In this document: one piece after another, positions 60,148 through 64,000 of the stretch
How positions within the stretch are numbered: position 1 is the first letter of the stretch
Layout: each line of letters begins with the position of its first letter
Translations under genes and position numbers: made by a program
The notes under the pieces: model-generated
The model's database searches: none
Told to the model about the DNA's origin: nothing
What the model saw: the letters and a program-made list of their open reading frames with translations, nothing else
NCBI GenBank assembly: GCA_015061885.1
Contig: SUVS01000005.1
Span: 16,325 to 80,324 of the forward strand
From: Lentisphaerota bacterium
GTDB lineage: Bacteria; Verrucomicrobiota; Lentisphaeria; Victivallales; Victivallaceae
Direction of reading: 5' to 3'
Length of the DNA: 64,000 nucleotides

Positions 60148-63100
60148 CTATCGGCTTATTTTCCAGCGGTAAGAGCGTTTTTCGCCCGGTTTCAGCGGAG
60201 TTTCGCCGGTTATAAATTCTATGGTACGCATGGATTTATTGCGGGTGCTCATCCAACTGTAAAAACCGCAGACATCGCCATTGAGCATCTGGGCACTCAA
60301 TTCATCTTTCAGACTGCCGTCTTGAGCTGCAATAACGGCCTTTTTGCCATCCCAGGGCTTCCGGGGCAGTTTGTTGAGAAAACTGCATACCACACCGTTT
60401 TTCAGATAAATTGAGTCTATATCATTACCGGCTTTGGCTCCGTTGACCACCAAATCACGCTTGATATTTTCGCCGAAACGGCTGCCGGGCATCGGCATGT
60501 TGCACAATCTTGCCGCCATGGGCATGGCTTTACGGGTCGGATTGCGGAAGTCCGCCTGACAATACAAGCCGGTATTGGTCAGCGTAAAGTACCGGATGAC
60601 TTCCAGTTTTTCCAACGGATTTATCGCGGTATCTTCGTCGGAAAATTTCGGCACGTTATATTTTATTGCCACCTGCGGGTTGCCATTGTTGATAAAGAGT
60701 TTTATCACTTCGCCCGCAACCGGGATCTGCTTGGGCAGATTAAATACAACTCTGCCGAGGAACCCATCTTGCAGAAACTCGATGTTTTTGTAACGGAAAC
60801 TGGTGATGTTCAATGTGTTGAAAACATCCAGATCCACGCTGTATTTATCTTTTACCATACGGATCACCGGTTCGCCGTTCTGCCCTGCCCCCCAGGTGAT
60901 CGCCGCATCACCGGCTTGAGCTTCTTTCAAGATCGGGCTGCCGAATTTGCGGGCAGCGGCGGCGGCTTCGGCTTGCAGTTTTTCCTGCGGCGGCACGGCA
61001 TCGGTCATGACCGTTGCCAGATTCCATGCGTTGATGCCGACCAGAAAACTCCTGCCTTTGCCGGAAACTTCAATAATCAGCCGTTCATCGGTGTAGTTGA
61101 AAATCGTCAGAAGCGTTCTGCCTTTGTATTCGTGAGCAGTAAAACGCAGTTTGCCGGAAAAGTCCGGATAGAAGATCGTGGTTTCTCTGCCGTCAAAAGT
61201 CTTGACTTTGCGGGCGGCGGAATTTTTGACCGTCAGCTTATAATCGTTATCAACGCGTTTGCCGTCAAAATAGACATCTTCGTATTTGCTGACCATACTG
61301 TAACCTTCGGCAATGGCACGCAGATAGCTGCCCGACAAAGCGTCGCTGGGGTAATACCACAAACCGATGCCGCCGAGTGCGGCGGTTGCCACCACATTCT
61401 GCCGGATACCGGCGGGGGTGTAGGTTTCGAACCACGCCAGATATTCTTCGGCGGGATCCTGACCGGGGAATACCGGAGTTTTCTGATGCCTGACATTCAA
61501 AGCCATATCATCAAAAAATTTACTGCCGATGGCATAACCCATGATGCAGTTGTAATCCGAAAACTTTCCGGCGTGGATGGCATCGATTCCGGAAGTCCAG
61601 ACACCGGGGCCGAAACGCGAGTCGATCTTGTTGGCACAGAAGAAAAGTTTGTAGCCTTCTTTGTGGATACGGTCAGCAATTTTTTCGACCAGTTTACGGT
61701 GCAGATCAAGCATATACTTTGCCCATTCTTCACGGTAACGCTTCTGACACTCCTCAACGGTGGGTACTTTATCCAGTTTGAGTGCTTTGGCAAAGCGTTC
61801 GCGGCCGCGTTGATCGTAGCCCTGTTCAACATAGGGCTCAAGGTTCAGATAAATATTTTTATTGTCGGGGAAGTTTTTCTTGAGATAGGCAAACAATGCC
61901 TGCTGATATTTTTCAAACTTGCCGTCGGGATCATCCAGCAGATACCAGCTTGCACCGCCGCTTTTACCGGCAACACGCGGCGGCAGAGCTTTACGCAGTT
62001 CGGTATATTCTTTCATCGGTATCCAGCCTTCGAGCTGAAAACCGCCGAAGTAGAATATATAATCGTATTCCGGAGCCTGACCGTGCATAACACCCGAAAA
62101 GAGCATGGGTTTGGCTTCCGTCAGCGAGTTCCAGTAATCATACATAAGGCGGGTTTCTTTGCCGCCGCGGAAAGCCGAGTTGCGGCTAACCGGGCTGAAT
62201 ACGCCGACTTTGAAGCGTTTGCACGGTGCTTCGGTCATCCTGACCGGCGGGATGACCTTGAGTGCATCACAGCCTTGGGCAAGTAATTTGCCGTCCAGCG
62301 ATACACTCCAGTAAGCATTGCCGAATTTGCCGGCACTGCCGGGAAGAGCATTTATCATCATGCAGTTTTTACGCCAGTCGGTAAAGGTTATACCGCTCAA
62401 GCCGCTGTCAAACTTGCTGACATATTTTTTGTAGCCTTTTCTGCCGGGTTCAACCGTAAATTTCTGTTTGGCAAAGTAGCCGTTGCCTACTCTGGAGGCA
62501 AAGCCGCCCACGCCGTTGAATTCCAGAAAATCGGGCAGCTCAAGCGTAAAAGTGATCGTGCCGCGGGGAGGATTTTTCGGGCGGGCAAGACATTTGAGAA
62601 TCCACTGGGCGGGCAGATTTTCGGCGATTTCATAAATTTCGCCGGGTTTCTGGTAACAGCTCGGGAAGATGCCGAAACTGAAATCGCTCTTGCCCGCTTT
62701 GGCCTGTGTTTTGGCATTTACCGGAGTAAGTTTGACTTGGTCGAACCACGCCGTGCCGGGAGCATAACCGATGTGAATGGTCATCTTGACGGGCTGTTCT
62801 TTCAAATAGCGTTGGGCATGGATCTTGTAAGTAACTTTTTTCCAATCCATTGTGCCGACATCGCACTTATAGACCCCGCGGGCTGAAAAACGCAGACCGC
62901 CGCTCTTGGCGGGTTTCAGAATAATATCGGCTCCATACAAATTGCCGTTTTTGGAAACGATATTTTCGGTCTTGACGTAATAACTTAATTCATAATATTT
63001 CACATCTTTATCGAGTGTAAGCTCTATTTCCGCTTTCGGGTGGTGTTTTTCGCTTTTGCACACCAGTTTAAGCGATGGCGTGCTGCTGACTGCAACTTCT

Positions 63101-63228
63101 TTATCCAGCGATGCGGCACCGCTCAACTTCATCTGGTCAAACGAAATATTTATCACGCCGGAGCCATCAGCAAGCACCGCAGTACAGCTTAACAGAAAAC
63201 CCAGCAACAACCCAGTGATCTTATTCAT
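60148..63228 (-). CDS. Very large secreted glycosidase-like protein
   Basis: 1,026 residues. The signal peptide (MNKITGLLLGFLLSCTAVLA) leads into a carbohydrate-binding-like beta domain (about 25-170; VKYYELSYYVKTENIVSKNG, LKEQPVKMTIHIGYAPGTAW) that is closely similar to the whole protein encoded at 63241-63753. A beta region (about 180-335), a barrel-like region (about 340-680; EYDYIFYFGGFQLEGW, NKNIYLNLEPYVEQGYDQRG, LGGIGLWYYPSDALSGSY) and C-terminal beta domains follow. I do not recognise the catalytic family; Glu in YLNLEPYVE is a candidate active-site residue only. It is 12 bp after the small paralogue and upstream of the esterase gene. Confidence 0.65.
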   Translation of the reverse strand: MNKITGLLLGFLLSCTAVLADGSGVINISFDQMKLSGAASLDKEVAVSSTPSLKLVCKSEKHHPKAEIELTLDKDVKYYELSYYVKTENIVSKNGNLYGADIILKPAKSGGLRFSARGVYKCDVGTMDWKKVTYKIHAQRYLKEQPVKMTIHIGYAPGTAWFDQVKLTPVNAKTQAKAGKSDFSFGIFPSCYQKPGEIYEIAENLPAQWILKCLARPKNPPRGTITFTLELPDFLEFNGVGGFASRVGNGYFAKQKFTVEPGRKGYKKYVSKFDSGLSGITFTDWRKNCMMINALPGSAGKFGNAYWSVSLDGKLLAQGCDALKVIPPVRMTEAPCKRFKVGVFSPVSRNSAFRGGKETRLMYDYWNSLTEAKPMLFSGVMHGQAPEYDYIFYFGGFQLEGWIPMKEYTELRKALPPRVAGKSGGASWYLLDDPDGKFEKYQQALFAYLKKNFPDNKNIYLNLEPYVEQGYDQRGRERFAKALKLDKVPTVEECQKRYREEWAKYMLDLHRKLVEKIADRIHKEGYKLFFCANKIDSRFGPGVWTSGIDAIHAGKFSDYNCIMGYAIGSKFFDDMALNVRHQKTPVFPGQDPAEEYLAWFETYTPAGIRQNVVATAALGGIGLWYYPSDALSGSYLRAIAEGYSMVSKYEDVYFDGKRVDNDYKLTVKNSAARKVKTFDGRETTIFYPDFSGKLRFTAHEYKGRTLLTIFNYTDERLIIEVSGKGRSFLVGINAWNLATVMTDAVPPQEKLQAEAAAAARKFGSPILKEAQAGDAAITWGAGQNGEPVIRMVKDKYSVDLDVFNTLNITSFRYKNIEFLQDGFLGRVVFNLPKQIPVAGEVIKLFINNGNPQVAIKYNVPKFSDEDTAINPLEKLEVIRYFTLTNTGLYCQADFRNPTRKAMPMAARLCNMPMPGSRFGENIKRDLVVNGAKAGNDIDSIYLKNGVVCSFLNKLPRKPWDGKKAVIAAQDGSLKDELSAQMLNGDVCGFYSWMSTRNKSMRTIEFITGETPLKPGEKRSYRWKISR

Positions 63229-63240
63229 GAAAAACTCCTG

Positions 63241-63753
63241 TTACTTTTTCGGCAGAACCGGGGTGAGTTTTATATCTTTATACCATGCAGTCCCCGGAGC
63301 ATAAGCTATACGCATTATGATCTTGACGGGCTGTTCTTTCAAATAGCGTTTGGCATTGATCTTGAAAGATACCTTCTTCCAATCCGCCGTGCCGACTTCG
63401 CACTGATAAGTACCGTTGGAGGAAAAACGCAAAGCTCCGCCTTTGGCGGGACGCAGGATCACATCGGCTCCGTACATATCTTTTTTGCGGGAAACGATAT
63501 TTTCGGTTTTGACCTGATAAGTCAGCTCATAAAACTCCACTTCCGGAGCCAGATCAAAAGTCATGATGCCCTGCGGATGACCTTTGTCGGACTTGCTGAC
63601 CAGTTTCAAGACCTTGACATCATCGAGAGTTTCCACTGTCGCCCCATTCAGAAGTTTAAGCGATTCAACTTTACATTCGATCACTGACGGAGCGGCATTG
63701 ACCGTAACGACCGCCAGCAAAACTGCGGCACAACTCATAAAATATTTTAACAT
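63241..63753 (-). CDS. Stand-alone secreted binding-domain protein
   Basis: 170 residues from ATG 63753 (AGGAG seven bases upstream; the in-frame ATG at 63789 has none and lies in the foldback). Signal peptide (MLKYFMSCAAVLLAVVTVNA), then a single beta-sandwich domain. Its sequence, for example VEFYELTYQVKTENIVSRKK and RYLKEQPVKIIMRIAYAPGT, aligns along its length with residues about 20-170 of the next protein. It has no catalytic part. It may bind the same glycan at the cell surface, or be an old partial duplication that stayed expressed. First gene of the locus. Confidence 0.75.
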   Translation of the reverse strand: MLKYFMSCAAVLLAVVTVNAAPSVIECKVESLKLLNGATVETLDDVKVLKLVSKSDKGHPQGIMTFDLAPEVEFYELTYQVKTENIVSRKKDMYGADVILRPAKGGALRFSSNGTYQCEVGTADWKKVSFKINAKRYLKEQPVKIIMRIAYAPGTAWYKDIKLTPVLPKK

Positions 63754-63769
63754 AAAAACTTCTCCTTTT

Positions 63770-63873
63770 GAGGCGATTTCAAAAGTCATTCAAAACAAAG
63801 GCAAAGAGCAAAACCTTTCACCGGACTCAAGGTTATGCCTTTGACAACTTTTGAGGAGTTTTGAAATTACCTC
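63770..63873. promoter_or_regulatory. Large foldback in the leader of the binding-domain gene
   Basis: Outer arms GAGGCGATTTCAAAA (63770-63784) and TTTTGAAATTACCTC (63859-63873) match 13 of 15. Inside are CAAAGGCA (63796-63803) with TGCCTTTG (63836-63843) and AACCTT with AAGGTT. In the minus-strand RNA an ACTCCTC near its start is complementary to the AGGAG before the ATG, so the fold could hide the ribosome-binding site. It lies within 20 bp of the ATG. Confidence 0.6.
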
Positions 63874-63923
63874 TGAGCCAATTTCAAAAGTATTGGCATT
63901 TTTTGTTGATTTTTATTTTTCTT

Positions 63924-63948
63924 GTGCCGTAAACCTGTTTTACGGCAC
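63924..63948. promoter_or_regulatory. Perfect 10-bp dyad, candidate operator
   Basis: GTGCCGTAAA (63924-63933), CCTGT, TTTACGGCAC (63939-63948): perfect arms and a 5-bp centre. No U-tract follows on either strand, so an operator is more likely than a terminator. It is about 170 bp upstream of the binding-domain gene. No regulator gene is visible before the window ends. Confidence 0.45.
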
Positions 63949-64000
63949 CCGCATTGACTTTTTATTGAAAAAAGTCTAAAAATTCAAAATTTTGAGCGTA

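Noticed and set aside
60769..62286. A 505-residue plus-strand open frame.
   Set aside because: It is exactly antisense to the 1,026-residue secreted protein, has no ribosome-binding site, and its translation is rich in Phe, Gly and His as expected from the complement of a coding strand.

Overview
The window looks like chromosomal DNA from a Lentisphaerota (Victivallis-like) or closely related PVC-group anaerobe. The evidence is a DUF1559-style pseudopilin with the [19 protein letters not shown] start beside a very large secreted enzyme, several 700-1,030-residue secreted carbohydrate-active proteins, oxygen-independent ribonucleotide reductase, NifU/NifS Fe-S assembly, and mid-range GC. I see no rRNA, tRNA, CRISPR array, phage genes or transposase. 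The phylum is inferred from protein style, not from a marker search.

Layout. 1-1945 (minus): nrdG then nrdD (cut by the window edge), behind a promoter carrying two NrdR boxes 32 bp apart. 2100-5275: a GH2 beta-glucuronidase-like gene and a divergent AraC regulator, with overlapping promoters, a decayed signal-peptide gene and two related hairpin elements that flank the GH2 gene. 5783-14648 (minus): a housekeeping and envelope series, hisB-exbB-exbD-unknown-crcB, then, from its own promoter, TPR-trmH-rsmE-LysM lipoprotein-PqiC-like lipoprotein-asnB, partly joined by ATGA overlaps. 15119-21124 (plus): a GntR regulator over a promoter-operator dyad, a pseudopilin, a 1,030-residue secreted enzyme and a PHP phosphoesterase. 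21249-23358 (minus): an Ntn hydrolase and a DMT transporter. 23518-29111 (plus): cstA, an unrecognised protein, a DppA-type D-aminopeptidase, a TrpB2-like enzyme and a prepilin peptidase. 29245-30705 (minus): rpoN.

30823-36676 (plus): a metallo-hydrolase, a zinc-ribbon pseudokinase, a lipoprotein, a strong terminator and two adjacent secretin-like proteins. A cluster of four palindromes follows (36700-36873). 36900-42742 (minus): a membrane protein of unknown role, an SGNH-like/MBOAT acyl-transfer pair and a DUF4080 radical SAM protein. 42819-44709: a 922/923-bp unit in two almost identical tandem copies, bounded by three copies of a 46-bp repeat. Each unit has a small W/QP-repeat protein gene and a structured leader with a hairpin and an intrinsic terminator. 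44801-48680: a cytoplasmic glycosidase-like protein convergent with a sodium:solute symporter. 48835-56390 (plus): gatB, a homocysteine methyltransferase/MTHFR fusion, then proS-nifU-nifS-DUF493 ending in a textbook terminator. 56487-63753 (minus): a secreted polysaccharide-degradation locus with two large glycosidase-like proteins, an acetyl-xylan-esterase-type enzyme and a small protein related to the N-terminal domain of its neighbour, preceded by a foldback and a dyad.

The genes suggest an anaerobe that depolymerises and deacetylates complex glycans outside the cell, imports the products by sodium symport and finishes them with cytoplasmic glycosidases. The observations most worth following are the tandem 922-bp module with its structured leader, the conserved-core/variable-stem hairpins around the GH2 gene, the orphan secretin pair with its upstream pseudokinase, and the foldback at the right end.
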